Shown here one piece after another: positions 10,671 to 20,666 of a stretch of 52,558 nucleotides of DNA. The stretch is from Ferrithrix thermotolerans DSM 19514 (GTDB taxonomy: Bacteria; Actinomycetota; Acidimicrobiia; Acidimicrobiales; Ilumatobacteraceae), in assembly GCA_945885515.1 (NCBI GenBank), contig CAMCZA010000002.1, positions 1 through 52,558 on the forward strand, in the 5' to 3' direction. Position 1 is the stretch's first letter. Each line of letters opens with the position of its first letter. Made by a program: the position numbers and the translations under genes. The notes under the pieces are model-generated. The model was not told where the DNA came from and did not search any database. It worked only from the letters and a program-made list of their open reading frames with translations.

Positions 10671-11213
10671 CTAGCCGCGTGTTACTCGCCCAAGTTGCGC
10701 CCTCATCGTAAAAACACCGGTGCTGGTTTTTTCGATTGTCCCACCTGCGAACATTGCCACACCGCTGGCGAAGTCAACTACTCGTCGCATCACCTTTGGA
10801 TCGGTTTCCCGAACGTCAATTATCACGGTAGTGCCGAGTTTGAAGTGCTCGACAATTTGCACGGCATCTTCATAGCTTTCTGGATACAAAGTAACTGGTT
10901 CAGATGACATCGGTAGCGGACGAACACTCGCATCTTGGCGATAGCCAGTCGAAGGCCGCAGGGTCAGACCAGAATCATGTTGTTCTTGTTGCCTGCGCAT
11001 CCCTGCGCTGACACTTTGTTCGTCAAAACCGTCAGAATAGCCATTGCCGCGAATATCGCCGGTTCGCTGCGCAGGTCGCCTTTGATCATTTCTTTGCGGT
11101 GCGCGTTGCCGTGGGTCATAATCTTGATCATCTTGATTCTGATCGTCGTAGAAGTCGTACGAATCGTCGTTTCCAAGACCTAGGTAGTCCATCGCTTTGC
11201 GAAACATTGACAT
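10671..11213 (-). CDS. sepF: Cell division protein SepF
   Basis: 180 aa; VTLYPESYEDAVQIVEHFKLGTTVIIDVRETDPKVMRRVVDFASGVAMFAGGTIEKTSTGVFTM. Confidence 0.93.
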   Translation of the reverse strand: MSMFRKAMDYLGLGNDDSYDFYDDQNQDDQDYDPRQRAPQRNDQRRPAQRTGDIRGNGYSDGFDEQSVSAGMRRQQEQHDSGLTLRPSTGYRQDASVRPLPMSSEPVTLYPESYEDAVQIVEHFKLGTTVIIDVRETDPKVMRRVVDFASGVAMFAGGTIEKTSTGVFTMRAQLGRVTRG

Positions 11214-11312
11214 ACACGAAGTTTACTTGAATTTGGCTCAAAATCGAGGTAATCCATGTCTCGCAGTTGAATCGTATGTTTGGCTTTGATTAACCGATTG
11301 CTCGCGTTTAGT

Positions 11313-11984
11313 TCAAAATCTCGTCCCAAAAAGTGCTGAACCGATGCGCACGGCAGTCGAGCCTTGTTCAACCGCGGTTTCAAAGTCTCCGGTCATCCCC
11401 ATACTTTTTTGTTTTAGACCCAAATCGTCAGCGATCTTGCGAACTAGAGCAAACGCGGATTGAGTTTGCTTTGGGTCATTGTTCGTTGGCCCGACAGTCA
11501 TCAAGCCAATTACATCCAGCCCGCTACTCACAGCCGTTGCCAATAAATTTGCGACCTCGCTTGGCTCGCATCCACCCTTGTCTGGCTCATTGGTTGAATT
11601 TACTTGCAACATAATTTGCACTGGAGTGACTCGCGTTGCGACATCACTTCGTTTTGCAATTTCGTTGATCAACGAAACTCGATCAACGCTCTCCCAAACA
11701 TCTACAAGGCTGGCCAGCGCCTTAATTTTGTTGCTCTGCAACCTTCCAATGAAATGCAACGGCAACCGTTGATGCTCTGAAAGTTCACTCGTTTTGACAA
11801 TAACTTCTTGCGCGTAATTTTCGCCTACACCATCACAACCCGCCGAGAATGCTCCGACCATGGCACTGACATCAAATGATTTGGTGACCGCGATCAACTT
11901 GACACTCTGGCCCCCGGCGTTGGCGATGCGAGCACGAATCTGAGATACACGCTCGGCCAAAAACTCGAGATTTGGGGCATTCAT
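11313..11984 (-). CDS. YggS family PLP homeostasis protein
   Basis: 223 aa; KLIAVTKSF, VGENYAQEV, LHFIGRLQSNKIKAL, GLMTVGPTNNDP, MGMTGDFETAVEQGSTAVRIGSALFG. Confidence 0.93.
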   Translation of the reverse strand: MNAPNLEFLAERVSQIRARIANAGGQSVKLIAVTKSFDVSAMVGAFSAGCDGVGENYAQEVIVKTSELSEHQRLPLHFIGRLQSNKIKALASLVDVWESVDRVSLINEIAKRSDVATRVTPVQIMLQVNSTNEPDKGGCEPSEVANLLATAVSSGLDVIGLMTVGPTNNDPKQTQSAFALVRKIADDLGLKQKSMGMTGDFETAVEQGSTAVRIGSALFGTRF

Positions 11985-12004
11985 GTCGTCACCGACACGC
12001 AGAA

Positions 12005-13120
12005 TTATTTCAGGAAAGACGGAAGGTCGTCATCGTCATCAGAGTTGACAAGTGGGTCGGACCCACCAAACATATCTTTGAGTCGTCCACCCTTGGATTC
12101 TTGACGAGCTGATGTGGATGACGAATTTGGTCGACCATCTGATCGCGTTGATGATTTGCTCGAGTTTCCGTCCCACCGGTCGAAACCTGCGGCGACAACG
12201 GTGATTCGAACTTCATCGTTAATATCGTCATCAATAACCAAACCATGAATGATATTTGCGTCTTGGTGCGCCACTCCACGCAAGATTTCCATTGCGTTTG
12301 TTACTTCAAATAAGCCAACATTTGATGGGCCGGTGATATTTACAATCAATCCACGAGCGCCTTCGAGCGAAGCCTCGAGTAGCGGAGAATTGATCGCTGC
12401 GTTTGCCGCAGTTATCGCGCGATTTTCACCCGTCGCAGCACCAGTACCCATTAGTGCGGTTCCTGCGTTTGCGAGAACAGTCTTGACATCAGCGAAGTCT
12501 GTATTTATTAACCCGGGTGTGGTGATCAGCCCAGTGATTCCTGCAACACCTTGCAACAACACATCATCTGCTTTCTTGAAAGCTTCAAGCAACGATGTCT
12601 TCTCGGTTGAGATTGTGAGCAGCCGCTCATTTGGAATTACTACCAATGTGTCAACTTTGTCTTTAAGTGCGAGAATGCCGGCATCCGCCTGCACAGCCCT
12701 ACGCCGACCTTCAAATGCAAATGGCCGAGTAACAATCGCAACTGTAAGCGCACCCTCTGCTCTGGCGATCTCGGCAACGATTGGTGCGGCACCAGTTCCT
12801 GTTCCTCCACCCTCACCGGCAGTGATGAACACCATGTCGGCGCCGGCAACAACTTCTTGAATTTCGTCTCGGTGCTGTTCGGCTGCTTGACGACCCACTT
12901 CTGGATCTGCGCCCGCACCCAAACCGCGAGTTAGCTCACGCCCGATATCAATTTTGATATTCGCATCACTAAGCAACAATTGCTGTGCATCAGTATTTAT
13001 TGCAACAAATTCGACGCCCCTCATGCCTGAGTCCATCATTCGATTGATTGCGTTGACTCCACCGCCACCGACACCGATGACCTTGATTACTGCGAGATAA
13101 TTTTGAGGCTGACCAGCCAT
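12005..13120 (-). CDS. ftsZ: Cell division protein FtsZ
   Basis: 371 aa; [13 protein letters not shown], tubulin signature [11 protein letters not shown]-terminal [10 protein letters not shown]. Confidence 0.97.
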   Translation of the reverse strand: MAGQPQNYLAVIKVIGVGGGGVNAINRMMDSGMRGVEFVAINTDAQQLLLSDANIKIDIGRELTRGLGAGADPEVGRQAAEQHRDEIQEVVAGADMVFITAGEGGGTGTGAAPIVAEIARAEGALTVAIVTRPFAFEGRRRAVQADAGILALKDKVDTLVVIPNERLLTISTEKTSLLEAFKKADDVLLQGVAGITGLITTPGLINTDFADVKTVLANAGTALMGTGAATGENRAITAANAAINSPLLEASLEGARGLIVNITGPSNVGLFEVTNAMEILRGVAHQDANIIHGLVIDDDINDEVRITVVAAGFDRWDGNSSKSSTRSDGRPNSSSTSARQESKGGRLKDMFGGSDPLVNSDDDDDLPSFLK

Positions 13121-13195
13121 TAAGGATAAACCCCCGAAATTCGTTAGTTAATACAGTCTGCCACATTTAACGAGATGAGACAATCATCTACAACA

Positions 13196-13223
13196 TGTCT
13201 AGGCATTAGACACACCATAGACA
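13196..13223. promoter_or_regulatory. Three TAGACA half-sites (one inverted) phased 11 bp, upstream of ftsZ
   Basis: TGTCTA at 13196, TAGACA at 13207 and TAGACA at 13218, read directly. Confidence 0.35.
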
Positions 13224-13232
13224 GTAAAGTCT

Positions 13233-15524
13233 CTACTTTGACTGGACGGTTGGTATGTCTGGGTTGGTCAAATCAATGAAAATTATTTGTTTGGCATCTT
13301 GTCGACGCAGTAGCACTACCAGAGATATCAATTTATTCTGCACATCCTGAGGTGGGCCAAAATTGACAAGTGTCCCAGAGCGCAATGTCATCACCAATTG
13401 ATTCGGCCCCCCTGTTCCGACATTCAGCACGACCTCTGAAAGTTCTGTTGGTAATCCCGTTGCCAGTTGGGCGGCAGCACGATAAATATCTCCTGCGCTG
13501 ACACCGGGCTCAAGATTCGGACCAACACCTGTGATTTGCAAATACTCTGTTGGCTGACCGGATTCAACTGCCAACACGCGTCCTTGAGAGTCAACAATTC
13601 GAGAGCTGTTGTCGCTACCGACGAACCACGCAACTGGCACTCTTTCGGCGACCTCAATCAGAATTTGTGACGGCAAAAACTTTTGAACCCTCACCGTCTC
13701 AACCCAAGGATCAACAAGCAATTGACTCTCTGCTTGGCGAGTATCAACCGTAAGTAGAGGCTTGCCAATCAAAGAATTCTTGACCGAATCAAGAAGTTCT
13801 TTACTCATGTAACGAGTGCCTTCAACTTCGATTTGACGAACACCAACTAGTGGCGACGAAAGAACTACTAGAGCAAGAACAACGAAGAGCCCTACTGCGG
13901 TCAACCCAAGTATCAGAGTTGATTTTTTGGTGCGTTTCTTTTTAAAGCCGAGTTCATCAGAATCTTCAAGTTTTAGATCGTCAATCAAAACCGCCGGGTC
14001 AGATGTTGGGGCGATGTTTACCGACTGCGTGAGAGCATCAATTGGAAAAGTGATGTCAGTTGGTAGACGCAATTCTGCGTCAATAATAATTATTCGGTCA
14101 GAATCGTCTTTGGTGGTTTTGAGAACTGCGCCAGAAACTATGTCCGCAACTGGATCAACAACAGATTCTGTCGAACTTGATTGCGTCAAAAAATCACTAC
14201 TTGCAGTAGCGCTCGTTGCAGTACTAGCTGTATCACTAGCTTCATCACTTGCGGCAGTTTGAGGATCTAATTTAAATACGGTTTGATCGTCAACTGATTC
14301 GCCTTGGTCAATAACGGGTTCGGCGAATAGATCTTCGTCAATGTGTACATCTGGCCTGACAATTCGCAAGTTGCTAATCGGCGTTTCGTTGCCTTCAAAT
14401 GCATCTTTTAATTCGGCCAACACATTCTCAGGGAGTCGTTCAGAAATTGCAGGAATCGGAATTGAAAGATCGGCTCCCGTCGAGACCCCGAATGCTTCGT
14501 CTAGTTGAGTACCAACTTTTCGCTGACTTAATGTTGGCGCCCCAGCATCAGCGCTAACGGCTGTTGAAAAACCAATAAGTCTTATCTCGCTACGCAATTC
14601 AACACCGTGCGATTCAAACACCCGCTGACGCACAAATGTCATCAATTGGGCAACGTCATCACCACTGCCACCTTCATCTGCCTGAATAAAGTTTGCATGT
14701 TTGTCCGAGACTGATGCGGAACCAATTCGATATCCACGCAGACCAAGACCATCAATTAGTTCGCCTGCCGCGGTTACCCCGGCGACTGGATTTACGAAAA
14801 CTGATCCTGCATTTTGCCCACCTGGCTGATTTTCTCTTCGCCACTTGACAATTTCAGATAGTCGACCTTGGCCGATAATCGTGTCTCCCCAATTCAGACG
14901 CAAAGTGGCTGAGATCACGATGTGCTCATCGGTCAAATCAGATCCTCTAAACCTCAAACCTAAGTTGGCTGCCGAAACATTTGCTTCAATTCCTCTTTCT
15001 AGATGAAACAGTCGAACACTCAACAACGAAGCGATCATGTCGGCGCCGTGCCCACCGGCGTTCATTCGCACTGCTCCACCGAGTGAGCCTGGAACACCAA
15101 CCGCCCATTCAAATCCAGAAAGCCCATGATGCACCGTTTGCCGAGCGAGAACTGGCAGTGGTGCCATTGCACCAGCAATCACAATCGGTGTTTCACCCTG
15201 TGTCGGCAAACTAATTAATTCTGTGAATGGTCCAAGCGTCACTGCAATTCCGCGAAAGCCACTGTCACTTACAAGAATGTTGCTGCCACGGCCAACAACA
15301 ACTACTGGTACTCGAATTTTTGTCAATGCCCGAGACAGCGAGTACAAATCTTCAACATTCATCACGCGCATAAACAGCGCGGCTGAACCACCAACTCGAT
15401 ACGTCGTGTACGGTCCAAGCGGTTCATCAGTGGTAACCCGATCGCCTAACAGTGACGCCAAACGCGATAGGTCTTTATCGCTTACATAGTTGATGTCTGT
15501 GATCACTGGCTCACACCTGCCCAC
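13233..15524 (-). CDS. MurB (UDP-N-acetylenolpyruvoylglucosamine reductase) - FtsQ fusion ORF
   Basis: 763 aa in one frame: MurB domain (TTYRVGG, VVGRGSNILVSD, GVPGSLGGAVRMNAGGHG, GSVFVNP, KHANFIQ), ~200 aa acidic/Ser-Thr-Ala linker, TM helix, POTRA (VRQIEVEG...DPWVETVRVQKFLPSQILIEVAERVPVA). Confidence 0.92.
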   Translation of the reverse strand: MGRCEPVITDINYVSDKDLSRLASLLGDRVTTDEPLGPYTTYRVGGSAALFMRVMNVEDLYSLSRALTKIRVPVVVVGRGSNILVSDSGFRGIAVTLGPFTELISLPTQGETPIVIAGAMAPLPVLARQTVHHGLSGFEWAVGVPGSLGGAVRMNAGGHGADMIASLLSVRLFHLERGIEANVSAANLGLRFRGSDLTDEHIVISATLRLNWGDTIIGQGRLSEIVKWRRENQPGGQNAGSVFVNPVAGVTAAGELIDGLGLRGYRIGSASVSDKHANFIQADEGGSGDDVAQLMTFVRQRVFESHGVELRSEIRLIGFSTAVSADAGAPTLSQRKVGTQLDEAFGVSTGADLSIPIPAISERLPENVLAELKDAFEGNETPISNLRIVRPDVHIDEDLFAEPVIDQGESVDDQTVFKLDPQTAASDEASDTASTATSATASSDFLTQSSSTESVVDPVADIVSGAVLKTTKDDSDRIIIIDAELRLPTDITFPIDALTQSVNIAPTSDPAVLIDDLKLEDSDELGFKKKRTKKSTLILGLTAVGLFVVLALVVLSSPLVGVRQIEVEGTRYMSKELLDSVKNSLIGKPLLTVDTRQAESQLLVDPWVETVRVQKFLPSQILIEVAERVPVAWFVGSDNSSRIVDSQGRVLAVESGQPTEYLQITGVGPNLEPGVSAGDIYRAAAQLATGLPTELSEVVLNVGTGGPNQLVMTLRSGTLVNFGPPQDVQNKLISLVVLLRRQDAKQIIFIDLTNPDIPTVQSK

Positions 15525-18084
15525 GCAAAATTAATTCAGACGGAAGTGAGGAGATGTCGCCACACCCCATCGAAATACAAAGATCGCCAGATTTGAGTTG
15601 ACCATCTAAAAAGTCGATGAGTTGCTCGCGTGTTGCTTTGTATTCAACATTGGCTTTTGGGTTTGCCCGAAGAATCGCGTCCACAACAAGTTGCCCAGTT
15701 ACCCCAGCAATTTGAGTGGTGCCCGAGGCATAAATATCAGTCACGACTATCTGATCGGCCCCGACGAATGCATTTGCATAGAGATCAGAGATTAACGACA
15801 TTCGATTGAATCGATTTGGCTGAAATACCGCAACAATTCGACTCCATGAATCAGATGCATCGCGAGCACCAGCAAGGACGGATGAAATCTCATTTGGCAA
15901 GTGGGCATAATCATCAACAAATGTGATGCCGCGGTGCGTGCCGTGATGTTCGAAGCGTCTTGCAACACCGCCAAATTTAGCAAGCGCAGTCACGGAGTCG
16001 GCAAAACTTGCACCAAGTTGCATTGACATAACGAGTGCACCCATTGCATTGCGCACATTGTGAATACCCCGCAACGGGATTGTTACATCGCCGAGCACTT
16101 CAATCTCAGATAAACCTTCAGCAATTTTGTTTTTAGACACCGTGAAACGAGCCGAACCCGAATAAAACAAAATGTTGTCGGCGAAAAAGTCGGCTCGCGG
16201 CGAACTTTCGCCGCCATCATGGTCGACGATATCTTGCGAGGCCGAATATGTGATTGCACCATATTTCGTAGCAATTTCTGAACAAATCGGGTCGTCAATG
16301 CATAACACTTTCGGCCCGGAGATCTTTTGAATAAATTCTGCAAAACTTTCACCGATCGCGGCGAAAGTTTGAAAATTGTCCAAATGATCAATATCAATGT
16401 TGGTTAGAACAGCGCCTTTGAGCGGCAATTGAATGTGAGTCGAGTCACTCTCGTCTGCTTCAACTACAAACAATTCACTGCCTGACCAATGGGCACCACG
16501 ACCAAAGTCAATTACATCACCACCGATCAAATAATTAGGGTTCAGTTTTGCTTCAATCAAAATCGCTGTCAACATCGACGAAGTTGTGGTTTTTCCGTGC
16601 GTTCCCGCGACACCAATACTTTTTGCCATGGTGCAAATAGCACTCAAAATTTCGGCTCTTGTAAGAACTCGTATTTGCGACTCTCGCGCTTGAGAATATT
16701 CAATATTGCTGGCAGAAATTGCAGGAGAACCCGTGACCGCATCACAGCCAGTCACAGCCGCGCAGTCATGGCCAATATTAATTTTTATTTCTAAATTTCG
16801 CAGACGCTGAATTATCTCCGACTGTTTGACATCACTTCCAGAGACATCGTGACCCATTTCGGCGAGCACGGTAGCCACTGCCGACATACCAGGACCGCCG
16901 ACTCCGACCACATGTATTCTGCGTGGTTCTGAAAGATCAAATTTTTCTGCGTCACCAACAACATCTCGCACCAGCTGAATCAATTTATTGTTACGGTGAA
17001 CTTCACCCGCAATTCGTGAGGACTTTGTCATCATCGCAAGTTTATTTTTATTGTTGATCAAATTCGTGACTATTTCGGCAATTGCATCGGGTGTAAGTTT
17101 TGACTCATCAACAAGCACTGCCCCGCCAGAATCTGCCAGCCACTTAGCATTGTAGAATTGATGATTCTCCGCTGACTGCGGCCATGGAATGAGCACGCTG
17201 GCGCGACCAACAGTTGCCAATTCGGCAATTGTGCTGGCTCCTGCACGAGACACGATTAAATCGCTGGCAGAGAAAATATCTTCCATCGCATCTGTTTTTG
17301 CTAAACGCTTGTAAATAATTTCAGCACTCGCATCCAACCTCGGTACTTGTTCGCCAACAAATCTCTCACCCGTCAAGTGAATAATACATAAATCATTTTT
17401 ATTATTGTTTTGCTCAACAACTGTTTTGGCAACAGCATTTAGAAAAGACGATCCAAGCGAACCACCGACGAACGCAATGACCTTGCGCCCTAGTGGCAAC
17501 CCGAGTCGCTGCAACGCCGCATCTTTAGTTGCGTCGAGATCTAAGTTGCGCAGTAGTCGACGCACTGGAGCGCCAGTCAAGGTTGCATTTTTTAGTTTTG
17601 ACGGCAAATACGCAACGGAAGTTGCTGCAGCTTTGCGAGATTGCAATTTGGTTGCCAGCCCAGGAAGACGGTCATACGAAACCGTGACGACTGGGATGTC
17701 AAGGTTTGTTGCTGCCCTGGTCGCCGCAACGCTTCCATATCCGCCTACCGAAATTACAATTTTTGGTTGCAAAGCCTGCAAAAGTATTTCTGCTTGCATT
17801 ATTGCATTGCGCAGGGACAACACTGATTTAATATTTTGTCTCACTGCTTGGGGTGAAAAATTTCTTTTGAAGCCGTGCACATCCAAAAGCGTCATCGGTA
17901 TTTTTGCTGGTGGAACCAGTCTCGTTTCGACTCCATTGAGGGTTCCAACAAAGTGAAGATGCTCGGTTGCGTAACCATGATCGACCAATAATTCGGCAAT
18001 TGCCAGCGCCGGAATCACATGACCGCTGGTACCACCACCTGTGATCACCGCGAAGACGGATGTAGATGACCGAAAATTGTTCAA
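15511..18084 (-). CDS. MurG (lipid II synthase) - MurC (UDP-MurNAc-L-alanine ligase) fusion ORF; listed ORF extends to 18159, start probably TTG near 18084
   Basis: MurG part ITGGGTSGHVIPALAIAE...FVGGSLGSSFLN...RAGASTIAEL; MurC part RRIHVVGVGGPGMSAVA...VAGTHGKTTTSSML...FEHHGTHRGITFVDDYAHLPNEI; no stop between. Confidence 0.9.
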   Translation of the reverse strand: MNNFRSSTSVFAVITGGGTSGHVIPALAIAELLVDHGYATEHLHFVGTLNGVETRLVPPAKIPMTLLDVHGFKRNFSPQAVRQNIKSVLSLRNAIMQAEILLQALQPKIVISVGGYGSVAATRAATNLDIPVVTVSYDRLPGLATKLQSRKAAATSVAYLPSKLKNATLTGAPVRRLLRNLDLDATKDAALQRLGLPLGRKVIAFVGGSLGSSFLNAVAKTVVEQNNNKNDLCIIHLTGERFVGEQVPRLDASAEIIYKRLAKTDAMEDIFSASDLIVSRAGASTIAELATVGRASVLIPWPQSAENHQFYNAKWLADSGGAVLVDESKLTPDAIAEIVTNLINNKNKLAMMTKSSRIAGEVHRNNKLIQLVRDVVGDAEKFDLSEPRRIHVVGVGGPGMSAVATVLAEMGHDVSGSDVKQSEIIQRLRNLEIKINIGHDCAAVTGCDAVTGSPAISASNIEYSQARESQIRVLTRAEILSAICTMAKSIGVAGTHGKTTTSSMLTAILIEAKLNPNYLIGGDVIDFGRGAHWSGSELFVVEADESDSTHIQLPLKGAVLTNIDIDHLDNFQTFAAIGESFAEFIQKISGPKVLCIDDPICSEIATKYGAITYSASQDIVDHDGGESSPRADFFADNILFYSGSARFTVSKNKIAEGLSEIEVLGDVTIPLRGIHNVRNAMGALVMSMQLGASFADSVTALAKFGGVARRFEHHGTHRGITFVDDYAHLPNEISSVLAGARDASDSWSRIVAVFQPNRFNRMSLISDLYANAFVGADQIVVTDIYASGTTQIAGVTGQLVVDAILRANPKANVEYKATREQLIDFLDGQLKSGDLCISMGCGDISSLPSELILRGQV

Positions 18085-18107
18085 AATATTGCCCCTGTGT
18101 TGAGCTC

Positions 18108-19304
18108 TCAATCCATATTCCGTGCAACATTGAGTAGCAAGCCGGTCGCAGACATACAAACTAATAACGAACTACCACCATAAGAAATAAGTGGCAGGGT
18201 TAAACCTGTCACTGGCATTGATCCAGAGACTCCGCCGATATTGATACACGCCTGTAGCGCAAACCACATCGTTACGCCACCAGCTAAAAGAGCACCAAAT
18301 TTATCTGCCGCACGCGTACTGGCCTGAAGACCGAACAAAGTCAAAATCAAAAAACCACCGATAACGAAAGTCACACCGACTAATCCGAATTCTTCTGCGA
18401 TCGTCGAAAAAATAAAATCGCTATGCGCTAGCGGCACATACCCCCACTTGCCTGTCCCGGCGCCAGCACCAACGCCAGTAACGCCGCCATTAGAAATAGA
18501 AAGTAACGACTGCCAAACTTGATAACCGTAAGTGCCTTTGGTTTCATCGAGATTCAAGAATGCAGTCCACCGGTTGCGCCGTGATGCACTTGAAAGTGTA
18601 AACAACATGCCGCCCAAGACCGACAGTGATGTCAACGAGAAAATAATTCTAAACGGTGTTCCCGCCATAAATAAAAGAGTCAGCACAATGCATGACAAAA
18701 TGATCGCACCACCCAAATCTTTTTGAACCAAACATAAGCCAACCGAAATTATCCAAACTCTAAAAACTGGTTTAAGTGTGCGCGTTAAATCAGTTATCTC
18801 GTCTTGCCTGCGACCCAGCAAGTTTGCGCAATAAACAAGCAGGGCTAATTTTAGAAACTCTGACGGTTGAAATCCCACCGGTCCTATTGCGACCCATGCG
18901 CGAGCACCATTAGTGCTCACACCAATATTGGGAGCGAATGGCAAGAGCATCAAACCGAAAGCAAAAATTATTGCTGGGAAAACTACTTTTCGAAGCAATA
19001 AGTAAGGGAACCTGTAGAAGAAGATCATTCCGACCATGCCAACGCTTGACCACATCAACTGTTTGAAAAACATTCTCCACGGAGACATTCCTTTGTTGAG
19101 CGCAACAATTGAAGATGACGACAACACCATCACCAGACCGAAAGTAATCAGAGCAATAACAGTTATCAAAATCCAAAATAAAGTTGAGTTCGCAGCACCC
19201 AGTGATGTTGCACGAGTTTCAAGTATTCCCTGCTCTTGCAACACATCTCGGCGGCGATCATTTAAAGTTTGTGTGCGACCTGAGTTTGGAGTTGTCGTAC
19301 TCAT
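18108..19304 (-). CDS. ftsW: Lipid II polymerase / division protein FtsW (SEDS family)
   Basis: 398 aa; GARAWVAIGPVGFQPSEFLKLALL, YGYQVWQSLLSISNGGVTGVGAG, LPLISYGGSSLL. Confidence 0.93.
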   Translation of the reverse strand: MSTTTPNSGRTQTLNDRRRDVLQEQGILETRATSLGAANSTLFWILITVIALITFGLVMVLSSSSIVALNKGMSPWRMFFKQLMWSSVGMVGMIFFYRFPYLLLRKVVFPAIIFAFGLMLLPFAPNIGVSTNGARAWVAIGPVGFQPSEFLKLALLVYCANLLGRRQDEITDLTRTLKPVFRVWIISVGLCLVQKDLGGAIILSCIVLTLLFMAGTPFRIIFSLTSLSVLGGMLFTLSSASRRNRWTAFLNLDETKGTYGYQVWQSLLSISNGGVTGVGAGAGTGKWGYVPLAHSDFIFSTIAEEFGLVGVTFVIGGFLILTLFGLQASTRAADKFGALLAGGVTMWFALQACINIGGVSGSMPVTGLTLPLISYGGSSLLVCMSATGLLLNVARNMD

Positions 19305-20665
19305 GACCGAGCCCCAGAAGTTTTAAGTTTTGCTAAGAGCGTCCTAACTTCATTTGAAAAGTCATCGCCGCGTTGACCGTAGTTTGAGTACCAGTCATAG
19401 CTCGTGCAACCTGGCGACAGCAAAATTGCGTCGCCAGATTTTGCGAGAGTATTGGCAATGGCCACAGCGTCACGCATTGAATCTGCTCGGCGCACTTCGC
19501 AGATCTTTGAAAATGCGGTTTCGATTTCTCTTGCAGCATTTCCAATTGCGACAACAGCCCGCATTCTGGCTGGTTCACAGGCCATCTCATCTAATTCAAG
19601 ACCCTTATTCTTGCCACCAGCAATTAACACGATTGAATCAAACGACTGCAATGCAACTCTTGAAGCATGCGGGCTAGTCGCTTTTGAATCGTTGTACCAC
19701 GAGACACCATCATTTGACGCGACAAGTTCAATTCTGTGCGGTGCATTTACGAACTCACTGAGTGCATTAGCCGCATCGGCAGGCGTTGCAAGACCTGCCT
19801 CGATCGTGATTGCGCAAGCCGCCAATGCATTCGTCACATCGTGCGGCAGACTTCGTCGCATCTGTGAAACTTTCATTATTGGGCCATGTGGTGAAGTGAG
19901 TACTCCATTACGAGCGTGATAATCGCCGCGTTGAGCACCAAAACTGACAACCCGGGCAGAACTCGCCTGGGCAAATTTCTCGATTTCCGAATTTTCGACC
20001 GGTACGACGGCAACATCAGTCGGCTTTAAATGGGCCCAGATTTTCGCTTTTGCCGCCCGATATGAATTTAATGATGTGTGCCAATCCAGATGATCTGGAG
20101 CGAAATTGAGCCAGACAGAAGCGACAGCACGAAAACTTTGGGTGTATTCAAGGCGAAAGCTCGAACATTCAACTGCGAACATTTGTGCATCACTGCCAAG
20201 CGCAGCAATCAATGGAACCTCGGTATTTCCAACTGCCATCGATTTTAAACCTGCCGCGCTTGCGATTGCGCTGGCCATCAATGTTGTCGTCGTCTTGCCA
20301 TCAGTGCCAGTTATTGCAACCATTGGGCGAGGTGACGGTGTTGATTGTTCGATCGCATAAGCGATTTCGATTTCTGAAAGCAGAATTTTATTTTGCTGAT
20401 GCGAAAGGGTGACAACTTGGTGAACTTCCGGAATGCCGGGTGCTGGGGCGACCCGATCAACTTTGTTGATGATTTCTCGCAATTGTTTTTCATTTGGGCT
20501 TGAAAAAAACTCTGCGCCTATTTCAGTCGCCAATGACCGATGCGATTCGATCGCCGAACCGTCAATTGAATCATCGGCGAGAATCAAGCTGTCTCCGCGC
20601 GCGGCGAGTTCTCGGGCTACCGCCTGTCCCGAAATCGCCAGGCCATAAACCAAAGTTGTTGTCAT
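19301..20665 (-). CDS. murD: UDP-N-acetylmuramoylalanine--D-glutamate ligase
   Basis: Start reset to MTTTLVYGLAISG; VAITGTDGKTTTTLMASAIA, NDSKATSPHA, LLSPGCTSYDWYSNYGQRGDDF. Confidence 0.93.
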   Translation of the reverse strand: MTTTLVYGLAISGQAVARELAARGDSLILADDSIDGSAIESHRSLATEIGAEFFSSPNEKQLREIINKVDRVAPAPGIPEVHQVVTLSHQQNKILLSEIEIAYAIEQSTPSPRPMVAITGTDGKTTTTLMASAIASAAGLKSMAVGNTEVPLIAALGSDAQMFAVECSSFRLEYTQSFRAVASVWLNFAPDHLDWHTSLNSYRAAKAKIWAHLKPTDVAVVPVENSEIEKFAQASSARVVSFGAQRGDYHARNGVLTSPHGPIMKVSQMRRSLPHDVTNALAACAITIEAGLATPADAANALSEFVNAPHRIELVASNDGVSWYNDSKATSPHASRVALQSFDSIVLIAGGKNKGLELDEMACEPARMRAVVAIGNAAREIETAFSKICEVRRADSMRDAVAIANTLAKSGDAILLSPGCTSYDWYSNYGQRGDDFSNEVRTLLAKLKTSGARS

Positions 20666-20666
20666 C

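Noticed and set aside
12249-12860. 203-aa plus-strand ORF
   Set aside because: Fully antisense to ftsZ with no domain features; typical shadow ORF.
13951-14560. Possibility that the murB-ftsQ linker is a degenerate gene or frameshifted junction
   Set aside because: The frame is open throughout and continuous through both domains; retained as a true fusion, pending read-level verification.
17405-17956. 183-aa plus-strand ORF
   Set aside because: Antisense shadow of the MurG domain.
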